Shown: in pieces, positions 45,090-56,829 of the stretch | Layout: every line of letters begins with the position of its first letter | Numbering within the stretch: the first letter of the stretch is position 1 | Origin: Ceratotherium simum simum | Taxonomy: Eukaryota; Chordata; Mammalia; Perissodactyla; Rhinocerotidae | DNA length: 64,000 nucleotides | Assembly (NCBI RefSeq): GCF_000283155.1 | Contig: NW_004454195.1 | Span: 9,906,374 to 9,970,373, forward strand | Direction: 5' to 3' | Made by a program: the position numbers and the translations under genes | The notes under the pieces: generated by a model | Told to the model about the DNA's origin: nothing | Database searches by the model: none | What the model saw: only the letters and a program-made list of their open reading frames with translations

Positions 45090-47999
45090 GATTTATGATT
45101 TATCCAAGTGCATCATCAGAAGAGGAAAAATATCCAGAGCAACTTCCAAAGCCTCAAGTACTATATAATGAAATTCCAAAATGGACTAGTCAAATTTTCT
45201 GATGGAAGAGATACATGTCATTTTTAGAAGCCACAACCTCTTCCCCAAGCAGAGCGCCAAGAAATTTTAAAGTCTGAATGTAAATGTTAATTGCAATCTA
45301 CTAAAAACAGAACAAAAAAACCCTTGATATTTAAACTTCCAAGTATAAGGATGAGGTCAGGAGGAGAGACTGTCCATCTTCCCACCTTCCACTTGTTCTC
45401 CATTCCACTTGCCCCACCATGCTGTTATTCCCACATTCCTTGTACACTGTTCTGCCCTCCTCTTGTGAAAGGTCTTGCCACGCCTCTTTAAAAGCCCAAA
45501 CAATTCAAAACTAAACTATGGTGTTGAAGACAGCTTCTAGGGAGCAGCTGATTCTGTCTTGTTCAAGGTTTTATAAACAGGTGTGTTCAGTTTGTGAAAA
45601 CTCCAACTGCCCATTATGATTTGTGCACACTTCTACATGTGTTACTTCAATAGACAGTTTAAAGATTTTTTTATAGTACCTGAAAATAAATTTAAAGAAG
45701 ACAGTTATTCTTTTCATTTCCCCAGAATGTGGACTAAACAGCATGATCCCTAAGGTAAAGCACTGCCAACCCAACAACCACTCCTTTGTTGTTAATGAGA
45801 AAGGCGGCGGGTGGGTGGGTAGAAAATCATGACCAAGATTTTGTGGTGGCTGCTGCTGAGGCTGACGTACTCAACTCCAAGGGACACGCCACACAACTCT
45901 CCCCCTCAAATATCACAACCTGACAGCAAAGCACTGAAAGCATCTGCCATTTGTGATCTCAAAGTATGAAAATTGTAGTTACTTGCCAGCAGAAACCCAG
46001 GAACACTGTAAGCCTTGATTGAGAAACTGCTGGTACAGCTTCAAAAAACCTGACATTTAGAAAAGAGATTTGGTCCCACGAGTGGGCCTCTAGAAATGTA
46101 AACTGAATTCTTCTTTGCATTTTAAAAATTGTAGCCAAAACCACAATAGTGAATACTAGCAGTCTTTCCTTAAAACAGTTCAGAATAATGCATATATATA
46201 TGTAGAACATAATGCGTATAGCACAAATACCCTAAAGAGATGATGAGATCCCTTGTAAACATTCATACACTGTCCAAATAATTCCTAAGACTTCATTTGA
46301 ACTAGTAAGTACATCTCTTACACACACAACGTTAGGTAGTGGAGGAGTACTCCAAAGAGACCAGGAAAAAAAAACCAAGTCTAAGAATCCTTAAGACCCC
46401 TTAAACTCTGTTCATACTCCGTCAACAAGGACGTCTGCTTCTTCCTATTGCCCAACTGCCGAGGTCACAGTCTACGGGGAAATAAGCTGCTTTACGCACA
46501 CATCAGAACCCCATTGTGGCTTGAACGTAGACTCATCCACAGATGGAGGGAAACACCACCAGAGAATGAAACCAATTTTAACTCGAAGCTGAACTACGTT
46601 GTAGGAAAAGATGACGGTGAAGAACAATGGAATTTTGCGTGGTGAAAACTGTAAATCAACGACCGGAGGTATCTAGCTGTTTGGGAGCAACTACATAGAG
46701 CCGGGCCCTTCTCCCTGCAAAGTGGAGTTCTATAATTAGCCAGTGTGGGCACTCACCTGCATCCCTTCTCCCAGCTCAGCCCCTGAGACGGCTGCCTGCA
46801 GGGGTTAGCCCAGGTTTGAACTGCTCTCAGAATAGGAAATCCCCTTGCATTACATTACATAAGGGGGGTGGTGTTCCAGACGACCAGCCAGTGTAAGTCT
46901 TCAGTGGACATTTTTTAAATCCTTCCTCACAGCTGCTATAACAACACTAGCAATATGGCTTACGTTTCAAGGATAGAGGCCTTACAAAAGCCGGCGGCAA
47001 CTTCCTCCACAAGGCTCATTTTCCAGCTGGAAATTAGAGGCAAGAAACCCTATCCAACAAAACCCCAGGCTTATGCTTGCTCCCGGGGGGCGCCCCTCCC
47101 GCCAAATGCCAAGAAGGGGAAACTCGATTGCGGTGACCCCAAAACAGCTTTCAGATGTTGCAGCACAACTGGTCACAAAACGCCTCCAGCTGAAAGAAAA
47201 GGGCTAATAAAAGGGACGTAACACCTGGTGAACCGTTTGCTCGGCCATCTCTCCACCACACCAAGAGTGAGGATGCCCCTCCACAAACCTGGACCTGGCT
47301 GCTCTGCTGCCAGCACGTGGACACGTATGTTGACACTGAGGAAAAACTGAGACTGCTCAGCTCCTGGCCATAATCTAAGAAAACAGACACTAAATAAACT
47401 GGCCAGGGCTGCTGTGTGCTCCCTGGATGAGAGTGGGATTCAGAACAGAAATCCAGAGAGCAGCCTGTGGGCCTACAAGGAAACGTTCAATAAATATTTG
47501 TTGATTGATTTTTTTAAAGAGATGATTAAAGGGTTAGAGGTTTTTGAAAAAGGCCTTGGTACAAAGGTCAAAAGTACAGCATCAGTCATCTAGAAATGGG
47601 TGTCTGTGAAGGGCCATTTGATAATGGTCTGACCACTGCAGAGAGGGCTGTACCCCCACGAGCTGGTTACTTCCCAGTGTCTGCAACATGATGGACTGGG
47701 AAAGGCTGCCAGGAGACTGGGAATTCTCCTGCTTTAGATCCCCTAAAAAAATGAATAAATTATCACCTCTCTAGGAGGTTACCAAAAGTGCAGGTTAAAA
47801 TCTACCCAAATGATAGTAGGCAATCAGTACACCGTTTCCATTCTTGACCACCAACTCCTCGAGGGAAGCAAAAGGAAGGGGCTGGAAAAGGGCCAGGACA
47901 ACTGAAGCTGGAAGCACAGGGCAGAGACCGAGGGCAGGTGATCACGGCTGGTCATCTAGGAGAGTCACTGCCACCACCTGCACTGACTCAGGGACCTTT
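45090..47999. other. Long single-copy block, no gene asserted
   Basis: No major repeat. The part at 46740-47400 is richer in G+C with some CpGs, including GGGGGGCGCCCCTCCCGCC at about 47083-47102, which looks like an SP1/KLF-type site. An 88-codon plus-strand frame at 46955-47221 and a minus-strand exon-like piece at 46757-46795 lie here. An L2-like tail ('TTCAATAAATATTTGTTGAT') is at about 47485-47515. Confidence 0.5.
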
Positions 48000-48165
48000 A
48001 CCACCTCCTTTAATTACCTCCACAGCAACCCAATCAGGAAGTTACCATGATCACCTAAGCCGAGGAAACTGAGGCACAGAGAATATAAACCACTTGCCCA
48101 AAGTCACAAAGCTCAAACTAACAGTAGAGTCAGGATTTGAACCCAGTGCTCTTAACCATAAATTA
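48000..48165 (-). mobile_element. MIR SINE, antisense
   Basis: Clear antisense MIR: GAGGAAACTGAGGCACAGAG, 'CCACTTGCCCAAAGTCACA', GTCAGGATTTGAACCCAG and 'GCTCTTAACCATAAATTAT'. Confidence 0.85.
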
Positions 48166-48694
48166 TGAATTGGGTTTAGTGCTGGGTTCAAGATTACCTA
48201 TTACTAAATCTACAGATAGGTTTCACCCCAGGTGAACTATAAAGAAGGAACCTAACACTCACAATACAGAGTAACTTCTACAACCGGAAATACCATCGTC
48301 CCAACAAAGGTGAAAACTTCTATTCCCTTCAACTACTGCTTTGTTCAATTAGCTTACCATGTTTAACGGTGATTGGGTTGGGGTTTTTCTTGGGGGCAGG
48401 ATGTTGAGGCCAGTATTAAAAACATTACCATGATTTTAATCACAATCATTTAACTAACAACAAAAGAGGGGCAACTCTTCTCACCTTAGGTCTTATTTGG
48501 GCAAAGAGAGCAACAAGCATTTTAAACACTGCTTCCAATAAATTAATAAAAGCAAACAAACAAAACTGCTCAACTTGAGAAAATCGAGCCCTAAGGATAA
48601 AAAGCATCCTAAAGAGCAAAAGCCAGCAGCAGCTGCTGCAGGTGGACTGGAAAGTGGGGGCCACTGCTACACTCCCACTGCCCACACCCACCGC
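48166..48694. other. Single-copy DNA, no gene seen
   Basis: No repeat or exon signal recognised. The minus-strand frame at 48446-48691 carries no motif I know. Confidence 0.5.
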
Positions 48695-48825
48695 TCAGGA
48701 CCACCCGGGAGCTTGCCTGAAACGCGTACTCTCAGGTCCTACCCAGACATACTGAACCAGAACAGGCGTTTCAACATGATCCCTGGGTGATTCCTATGAA
48801 AGCTTGAGAAGTGCTGCCCTATGGG
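48695..48825 (+). mobile_element. MER5A-like hAT relic
   Basis: Matches the MER5A wording: CACCCGGGAGCTTGCCTGAA, 'CTCAGGTCCTACCCAGAC', ATACTGAACCAGAACAGGC, 'GATCCCTGGGTGATTCC' and 'AAGCTTGAGAAGTGCTGC'. Non-autonomous, inactive. Confidence 0.78.
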
Positions 48826-49265
48826 ATGCGTGCCTTAAGACATGATCACACCTACCAGAAAGCAAGCGGAGGCAGGGAGGTAAAGGAACCAATCGCTACA
48901 AGGCTGTCCAAATAGGCCCCAAATTTCTACAACTTACCTTCATAATTACAAATGAGCATTACCATTTTATTCTAATTCCTGCCATCAAGTGTGAACAAGA
49001 GAAAATTTATTGAAAACTCTTTGTAGTTCATAACTGTCACCTATTTTGAAAATTAACCACCAGAAATCCTGTGATCACAGTAAAGGAGATTATCTGTTAT
49101 TCTTTGAGTTACAACTGTCCATCCTGGGCAATGGGCAGCAAGCCCTGTTTCAGATATATAAGAAATTCTCAGTCATTAAAAGTGGACCACTATAAAATCA
49201 ATGAAGCTAGCAAAATAAGAAAATATGGAAAAGAGAGTAAAGAAACCTAAGTACAGTGACTATAC
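48826..49265. other. Single-copy DNA, no gene seen
   Basis: A+T-rich sequence with no recognised repeat or exon. Confidence 0.5.
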
Positions 49266-49277
49266 TAAGACAATATA

Positions 49278-49480
49278 GGGCCGGCCCCGTGGCTTAGCGG
49301 TTAAGTGCGCGCATTACGCTGCTGGTGGCCCAGGTTCGGATCCCGGCGCACACCGATGCACCGCTTCTCCGGCCATGCTGAGGCCGCGTCCCACGTACAG
49401 CAACTAGAAGGATGTGCATCTATGACATACAACTAACTACTGGGGCTTTGGGGGAAAAAATAAATAAATAAATAAAAATT
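49278..49480 (+). mobile_element. ERE SINE, full length
   Basis: Complete element with a 12-bp perfect target-site duplication, TAAGACAATATA, at 49266-49277 and 49481-49492. Head and B-box-like GGTTCGGATCC intact. Confidence 0.97.
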
Positions 49481-49492
49481 TAAGACAATATA

Positions 49493-52039
49493 AAGCATAT
49501 GGCATAAACCATCTTGAATATCAAGGCAAAAAGAGAACTTACACTACTCGGTTTTTAGCTACTAAAGCTGCAGTGAACAGCTTTCTTCATCATTCTTAAA
49601 GTAATGTGTTTGTAATAATGGTAAAATGAAGGATTTGGACGTCATGAATCATTTCTTTCATGCAGAAAGATCAAAAGGTATTGCCTTCCCCTCCTATGTA
49701 TGAGGAGTTATAAACCTTTTTTTTTCCCTTCAGAGATATAGTTTTCCATAAGTGACAAAAAACACACCAACATACAATTCACCAACATTGCTGACCTATG
49801 TTAATCAAAATTTTCACAACTCCAGAACAAAAAGGAACTCTCCTTATTACAGCCTAAGTCACTAAACCAGACATTGCCTTCACACTCTAATAATAAAATG
49901 TGTCCATCAACACACCCAAAGGGCAGCCTCATTTCCTAATCTGAATTTAATACTCAAGTATCCATGTAATTTCCCCTTATGTTTCAAATATACAGGACAA
50001 CTGTAGTTCTGCATTCATTCTTCCTATCAAACCACGGTGGGAAAGATAACAGAATCATCCCACACAAACCACTCTTAAGGACTTACAGGCTGTAGAGTTA
50101 ATTCTATAAAATTTGGCCAACAGTCCCATTTAGTTATAATCTCACAATGGGAAATGGATTGCAATTATCCATTAGTGTAATCTAGCCTCCATAGTCAATA
50201 AATAAACGTCACTTCCAGTCAGTCAGATGAACCCTGGTTGAGAGGGCTATGAAGAAATAGAGATATAAAGGAGATCCTGTAAACATCTAAGGAACACACT
50301 GATGACTGATTTCAAGCCAAAATGTCTAGAACTCGTGACAGAAAGTGAAATGCCCATGATTAATATGGTCTCACTTCTAAATGCATTAAAGTGTTATGCT
50401 AACACTCTCACCAGTCTCTGAAAAGAGAAAAAATTTTAAAGCAAAAAAAGGGCTCAAGTTCCAATTTGCTAGCTCAAGTCACACCCTATCATTTTGTAGC
50501 TTTCCTCCTTATGTGGCCCTGCTGTTCCTTTAGAATTTTTTAAGACCTGAGATTTGACTAATTATAGCCATTTCAGAAATAGTTACCAAAAACCTAGGTA
50601 CCCATACACTGCTTTAAATGTTTGCCTTGAGTCTTCAGTTTATAGAGGGACTATATGGGGAAACTTACCTTGTTCTTTTACACCCAGAATCTTCTCACCC
50701 CACTATATTCTGTTTCCTGGATACCAAAATTCACTGGCTGAAAAGTCACCTACTGACTGACAAACGATACTTCTACCCAAACCCTTCTTTAAAAACTATT
50801 TCAAATTAAGAATGCAAGCTTTGGGAAACACCAGGGGATTGCCTGCTCCCTTTCTCCACCCCTCTTACACCTACACACACACAAGCAGCAGCAATCACAA
50901 CATAGGGGCGCTTGGTCTTTGCCAAGAGGCTCCACCATCCGGTAATTGGCTCATAAATTTCATTCATAACTTGAAACAGAAAGGGCCCAAAATGAGCGAT
51001 CTGTAATTTTAAATGTTGTCATTATTCTCCTGGCTGCAAGCAGTTAAAGAAGGCCTTGCAAGCTCATGAATTACGGGTGCAGTTTATTACTCTGAATGAG
51101 CTCAGAACAAGCACAGTATCTCAGGAAGCTGGTGATGAGAGGGGAAGGAGGTCATTTGTGAGCCCAGATGCTTCCATGGAATGAAGCTTAAATGTCACTT
51201 ATCCAATCATAGGGAAACCATCCTCCTTCTGCTCCCAGGCCCTCCTCCTTCCTTCACGACCCACAGCACACCTTTAAGGTGGAGAAATTTTACACATGTA
51301 TTATTATGCATCTTTCCTTAAAATATACTTCAGATCAGCCCTTGCTAATTTATTAGTCTTTAAGCAGAGGTTTTTAAATGCTTATAAGAGAAAAAGTATA
51401 GCAGTCAGAGAATTAGGAAAAGCACACATCCAACCTTCACTGCTGAAAAGTTTTCTAACAGATTTTAGTCTACATATAACAAACAGCAACCCAACCCCAA
51501 ATGGAGGGATAAACAAACACACTCTGAATCAGTGATTTACTCCTGCAAATACTGGACTAACTAGAAATCACATTTCAGACATATCAGGAATTCTGTGAAC
51601 GGAGACATTAGAAATTTCAGGTTGGGGGTGGTGGGGACACACATTAGGCAGTTCAACAGTTACTCGGAAGCCCACACCCATAGGGGCTGAGATCCTGGCA
51701 GTGGCCAGACAGAACTCCAGTTTTCTTAAGGAGCAGCAGGAGACTAAGTGATCATAGTCAAGGCAAGCAAGTCAGACCAACAGAAAAAATGATTCAATAC
51801 CAAATATCTTATCTCATTTACCCACACCCACGCCCCCCTTAGAAGTGAGGAAACAGGCAGAGGTTGCCTCAATAACTTCCGGCCAAATGAGGATTGCTTT
51901 GGAAACTGCAAATGGGGCCATCTGTGTGGCCCCCAAGCTACGATGTAGCGGAAAAAGAAAAGGGAACCAAGACGAAGACCACAGGTTTGGGCAGAGCTAG
52001 ACCAACATGCTCCTATTTCCCCTACAGGCCCAGTGAGCA
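49493..52039. other. Long single-copy block, no gene seen
   Basis: The plus strand at 49741-49920 counts A 73, C 49, G 15, T 43, a strong strand asymmetry. A worn antisense MIR-like piece may lie at 51800-51880. Short plus-strand frames around 50554-50809 and 51296-51535 are unrecognised. Confidence 0.5.
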
Positions 52040-52225
52040 GGAAGCCAGCGCTGCTGAATGCAAGCCAACCTAGGTTTGAATTCCAGCTCTACCCCTTCTC
52101 CAAACTCAAAATTCCTTCCTATAGAAAAGGGGATACATCAACTTCAGAGTGCCGATGGGCAGGCTTTATGAGATAAAGCACAAGAGTACGTGGCAAAAAG
52201 CTGGGACTCAACAAATGTTTTGGTT
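52040..52225 (+). mobile_element. MIR SINE
   Basis: Sense MIR: AACCTAGGTTTGAATTCCAG, 'CTCTACCCCTTCTCC', and the end 'AGTACGTGGCAAAAAGCTGG' with GACTCAACAAATG. Confidence 0.72.
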
Positions 52226-52759
52226 TCCTCTAAAACTGTCCCCCCACTACCCCTTCCCAAAGAAAGTATTTCATCAGTGTGCAGACCCTCTTCCTCATGA
52301 TCTAACCCAGAGACCAGTGCCATTTCTTCCCCATGTCAAACACTCCTGTACCTGTTGTAGAGAAACCTGAAATTTTACCCTACTGGTACCTTCGTTTTAC
52401 AAATTAGTTGTTGGTAGCAGAGGCATGATTAGAACATAGTCGATGCTCTTTATACTACCTTCATCTTTCCCAAAAGGGGTTCCAGAGAACCCTAGGCCCA
52501 TGGATATTATTCAAAATCGGGGATCACTGATCAATTAAGTTTGAGAAACATCAGGTTTAAACAGGTTTCTTTCTTTTAGGTTTGTTCATGGGACTGTGGT
52601 CCTGTAAGAAACAGTCCTAGTACACCAAAATTACACTGAAGCTTCCTTCCCTTAGTCTCCAAAAGCATAATATATTTGTCATAACATACTTGGGATACAC
52701 CACACTACCCTATCTCATTCAATTTTGCTAGTGTTTGATTGAGGACTTTTATTCAGGGG
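52226..52759. other. Single-copy DNA with a worn hAT-like piece
   Basis: The text GGGGTTCCAGAGAACCC and 'AAGTTTGAGAAACATCAGG' at about 52478-52555 recalls the end of a hAT relic. The rest shows no repeat or exon. Confidence 0.4.
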
Positions 52760-52770
52760 GAGGGTGTTTT

Positions 52771-52773
<3 letters not shown>

Positions 52774-52806
<33 letters not shown>

Positions 52807-53077
52807 TGAGGAAGATCAGCCGTGAACTAACATCCATGCCAATCCTCCTCTTTTTGCTGAGGAAGACCGGCTCTGAGCTAACATCTATTGCCAATCCTCC
52901 TCCTTTTTTCCCCCCTCCTCCTTTTTTTCCCCCAAAGCCCCAGCAGATAGTTGTATGTCATAGCTGCACATCCTTCTAGTTGCTGTATGTGGGACGCAGC
53001 CTCAGCATGGCTGGAGAACCTGGGCTGCCAGTAGCTGAGCGCACGCACTTAACCACTAAGCCACGGGGCTGGCCCCC
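52774..53077 (-). mobile_element. ERE SINE with double tail module, antisense
   Basis: Starts with a run of T that continues to 52805. Two copies of the tail module follow ('GAAGATCAGCCGTGAAC' and 'AGACCGGCTCTGAGC' units), then a pyrimidine tract and the first-subfamily body and head. The 14-bp perfect target-site duplication GAGGGTGTTTTTCT lies at 52760-52773 and 53078-53091. Internal deletion before CCTGGGCTGCC. Confidence 0.96.
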
Positions 53078-53091
53078 GAGGGTGTTTTTCT

Positions 53092-54409
53092 AAGTAATAC
53101 ATGAATGAATGTTCACTGTAAAAAGTAAACTATACTAAGGATATAGGGTAAAAATGAGTTTATTTTCTACAGCTCAGAGAAACCGAAAAAGTCAATTATC
53201 CTAATCCTTCGAGGTTTCAATTGTACAAATAACAAAGTTATTAGCAAAACATAACTAGAGAAACTCATGGAATTTCAAGTTCTCATTATAGTAGTGAACT
53301 CTTAGGACACTTAACCGTAACTTCATTACAAACTGTCCAACAAAAACTAGTAGTCACTTTTTAAGAAAATATTTTATTTGTACTACTGATAAAGATACTA
53401 AGAAAATAGAGGAGACTCCTGAGAAGCTATCTAATAAAGCAAATTAACAAACTGAAAAAATGAATTGAGCTACAATTCAAATGTAGTTTTGATTACATTG
53501 CCATTACTTCATTTTCTGCTGCCATATATGAAGAAAAACTTGAATAAACTCAAAATGTCTTGGTTACTAAATTTCTGCTAAAGAGTTCCTGAGGAGAGTC
53601 TTTAAGGAAAAAGTATTACATTGTAAATGTGATTTAACTGTCTTGGATCTATCTGAATTACTGTAAGAGAGCACTAACAATATTATATTTTCTTATGTTT
53701 TTCTTTTTCTACTTTCTGAATTTTCTGTACTATATATATGCCCCTTTCAAAAGGGAAAACATTAACATGTTACATTTATTGAGAAAATATAGGGTTCACT
53801 AAATAATCTAATACTTGTTTTTTTTTTTTCCAACTCTCCTGCCAGTTCTTACAGATCAGCAGGGCTACCAGGAGTGCCGTGTGGAAAAGATTCCGAAAAG
53901 GATTCAAAGAGGGTTAGGACCTGACACAGCCGCGGTCCAGAGCAAATGAAAAGAATGAACTTACCAACCCTGGTGGTATCCCTAACAAGACGTGTGCTGA
54001 ACGGGGAGGGAGAGTCTGGGAAAGGATGGGACCTATAAAAGCATAAGTAGATAAATAGGAGACGGGTGACAGCTGAACAGAAATACATCATATCAAACTG
54101 AAACAACACCTATGAAAGTGTCTTAGTTTAACCCAGTCTAGAAATTTCTGAGACTAGCTCCAGTTACCCGAACTGGGAGTGGACACTTAAAAGGATGGAG
54201 ATGGTCAGAGAATGTCAGGAAGAAACCATGATATGGACAAAAGCCACCCTGAGGTGCTATGAGTACTGCAGCATAAACCAAAATGGGAAAAGACTTTTAC
54301 AACAGCATCAAAAACCATAAAATGGTCACGATACATAAGGGGCTGGTAAAGTACTAGATGAACCTGGCACACCTTGCTGTGTCAGAAAGGAAGTGCTCCA
54401 GGAATGATG
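53092..54409. other. Single-copy DNA, no gene asserted
   Basis: A+T-rich. A worn L1M-like tail may lie at 53670-53735 ('TACTTTCTGAATTTTCTG'). The minus-strand frame at 53849-54109 is unrecognised. Confidence 0.45.
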
Positions 54410-54681
54410 AGGACATGTTACAGGGACACAGGAGACAGCTTAAAGGGCTCCCGATATTAATTTCCTTATTGGTAACTGTTACTATGGTTTTGTAAGAACA
54501 GTCTTACTTCTAGGAAATAAACACTGAAGTATTTGGGGATAAAGGAATATTATGTCTGCAACTTACTCTCAAACGGTTGAGCATTTAATAAGTACATGGT
54601 AGGGGAGGGACAAAGAAAGAGAGGAGAGAATATACCACAAACATGATAAAATGTTAAAATGATAAAAATAAATTTTGAAAT
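54410..54681 (+). mobile_element. L1M-type LINE 3' fragment
   Basis: Old L1M wording 'CTTCTAGGAAATAAACACTG', AAGTATTTGGGGATAAAGG and 'ATGTCTGCAACTTACTCTC'. It ends at the ERE insertion site. Confidence 0.7.
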
Positions 54682-54693
54682 ATACCACAAACT

Positions 54694-54996
54694 GGGGCCG
54701 GCCCGGTGCCATAGTGGTTAAGTTGGCACTCTCCACTTCCGCAGCCCAGGGTTCACAGGTTCGGATCCCGGGCACCACCAAAGCACCATACCAAGGTTCA
54801 TACCAAGGCACCACTTATCAAGCCATGGTGTGGTGGTGTCCCATATAAAAAAAGTAGAGGAAGATGGGCACGGATGTTAGCGCAGGGCCAATCTTCCTCA
54901 GCAAAAAGAGGAGGATTGGCAACAGATTAGCTCAGGGAAATCCTCTTCACAAAAAAATAATAATAAAAAACAAAAATTTTAAAAAAAGAAAAAAAC
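54694..54996 (+). mobile_element. ERE SINE, second subfamily
   Basis: Head GGGGCCGGCCCGGTGCCATA, body with CCCATATAAAAAAAGTAGAGG and two tail modules. The 12-bp perfect target-site duplication ATACCACAAACT lies at 54682-54693 and 54997-55008. A small internal duplication of CATACCAAGG lies near 54787-54808. Confidence 0.95.
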
Positions 54997-55008
54997 ATAC
55001 CACAAACT

Positions 55009-55439
55009 AAGTAAGAAAAAAAAGTACGAAGGAGGAAAATAACAGTGACCGGGAGGTCTGAGAGATGTGAAAGGATATTAGAGTATCATGGCTTAATCAG
55101 ATTTGCTGCTGCTGTCTTCTCCAGCAAAATCTACAAGCTCAAACACTCCAAAAATGATACCATTAGAATGTACACTAAAATGCCCAACTGCAGTAACTTA
55201 TGCCAATAATAATAAAAAATAGCATTTACTTCAAACTAACAGAAATATTACTGACAAAGCCACTTATAAAAATGTTACTGACAAAGGCATCTCTTTTTCT
55301 AAGTTTTTTAAAAGACAAAAGGAAATTTCTCTTTTTGGACTGAAAATAAGCCAGATAAGAAAATAAAAGACATGGAAAGAAACACCTTTCTAAACAAAGT
55401 TCTAGCCTCACAACAGGGAAAAAAAACCACAGGCCTGGC
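55009..55439. other. Single-copy DNA, no gene seen
   Basis: A+T-rich. The minus-strand frame at 55226-55411 shows no motif. Confidence 0.5.
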
Positions 55440-55459
55440 AGAAGTGATCCCTCTTTTTT

Positions 55460-55707
55460 GTGTGTGTGTGAGGAAGATCATCAGCCCTGAGCTAACATCT
55501 GTTGCCAATCCTCCTCTTTTTGCTGAGGAAAATTGGCCCTGGGCTAACATCCATACCCAACTTCCTCTATTTTATATTTGGGACGCTGCCACAGCATGGC
55601 TTGACAAGCAGTGCGTAGGTCCATGCCCAGGATCCAAACCTGCAAACCCTGGGCCACTGAAGCGGAGTGCACGAACTTAACCACTACACCACCAGGCCAC
55701 CGGCCCT
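55460..55707 (-). mobile_element. ERE SINE, second subfamily, antisense
   Basis: Two tail modules, body ATTTTATATTTGGGACGC and a diverged head ending GGCCACCGGCCC. Target-site duplication of about 19 bp, AGAAGTGATCCCTCTTTTT against AGAAGTGGTCCCTCTTTTT (one mismatch), at 55440-55459 and 55708-55726. The mismatch and the head divergence mark an older insertion. Confidence 0.94.
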
Positions 55708-55796
55708 AGAAGTGGTCCCTCTTTTTATGTTTATGTGATACTTAAAATGTTTTTTAAATCTAAAACCCTAAGCAACCAAAGAGATATACATTTCTT

Positions 55797-56009
55797 TCTT
55801 TCTTTTCTTTTCTTTTTTTTTTTTTTTTGCTGAGGAAGATCGGCCCTGGGCTAACATCCGTGCCCATCTTCCTCTACGTTATATGGGATGCTGCTACAGC
55901 ATGGCTTGACAAGCAGTGCGTTGGTGCGCGCCCGGGATCCAAACCTGCGAACCCCGGGCTGCAGCAGCAGAGCGCGTGCACTTAACCACTAGGCCACTGC
56001 GCCAGCCCC
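55797..56009 (-). mobile_element. ERE SINE, second subfamily, antisense
   Basis: Begins with a TTTC-rich pyrimidine tail, then one tail module, body TACGTTATATGGGATGC and reversed head ACTGCGCCAGCCC. Target-site duplication ATACATTTCTT at 55786-55796 and 56010-56020. Confidence 0.95.
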
Positions 56010-56020
56010 ATACATTTCTT

Positions 56021-56829
56021 AAACTATTCATCATGAAGCAATCTCCTCACAACCAAGACTTCCAGCCACATCGATGTTATTTTCAATACACCACCAACAA
56101 GCAAGTACACCAACTAGTATTCAATGACACAAGCTAAGATTATTAAATTGCATGACATCGGTATGATATAGCCAGTCAGTCAGTTTAGTTAGATCACACA
56201 ATCTTCAGCTAAGGGCCAGAGTAAAACCTATTCAATTAAAAAGATATTTTTTCAATTAAAATTGCCCTAAAATGCTAACTGGTTCACACTTCTTGAAATC
56301 TTACTACTTATATTAACTTCATTAACATTAGAAATGACACATCTGGTCACAACAATAAAATGCATAATGCAATAAAATGGTTCTATACCAGGGAGAATTT
56401 ACAGAAGACCAGGGTAGGCAAGTTCTAGTTACCTGTTAAGGTGCTTTTAAGTTTTCCAAATCCTTGAAGTGATTTATAGGTTTCCTCTTTCAAGAAATTA
56501 TATTGTTGATCCATTAAAAAGAAAAGGTTCTCTGAGTTCATTACATTCTCTCCTAAAACAACTTCTGCTCTAGGATCCTCCCTCTGTCCCAAGCTCCCAG
56601 ATGTCTCCCACGTGACAAAGTCCTTCCCCTGCATCCCTTCTCTATTAGGAAAGATCAGGTTGAGGGGCCCTAACAGTGAAGCCACGCACCCCCATCAGAG
56701 TTCAGGATGTTCACCACCCTCTAGTTCAACACCACCCCATACTACACCCCATAGTTCACAACCACTCCAAAGTTCACCACCACCATGGCTTTAAAAAGTT
56801 TATGATTCATTGATTCTTAATTACAAACA
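56021..56829. other. Single-copy DNA with a protein-like frame and short GTTCA repeats
   Basis: On the minus strand a frame runs from 56685 to 56425 and meets a donor-like CAG|GTAAC at 56432; see findings. At 56699-56785 five loosely repeated units each begin with GTTCA and continue with CACCACC-like text, a worn minisatellite. The rest is single-copy. Confidence 0.45.
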
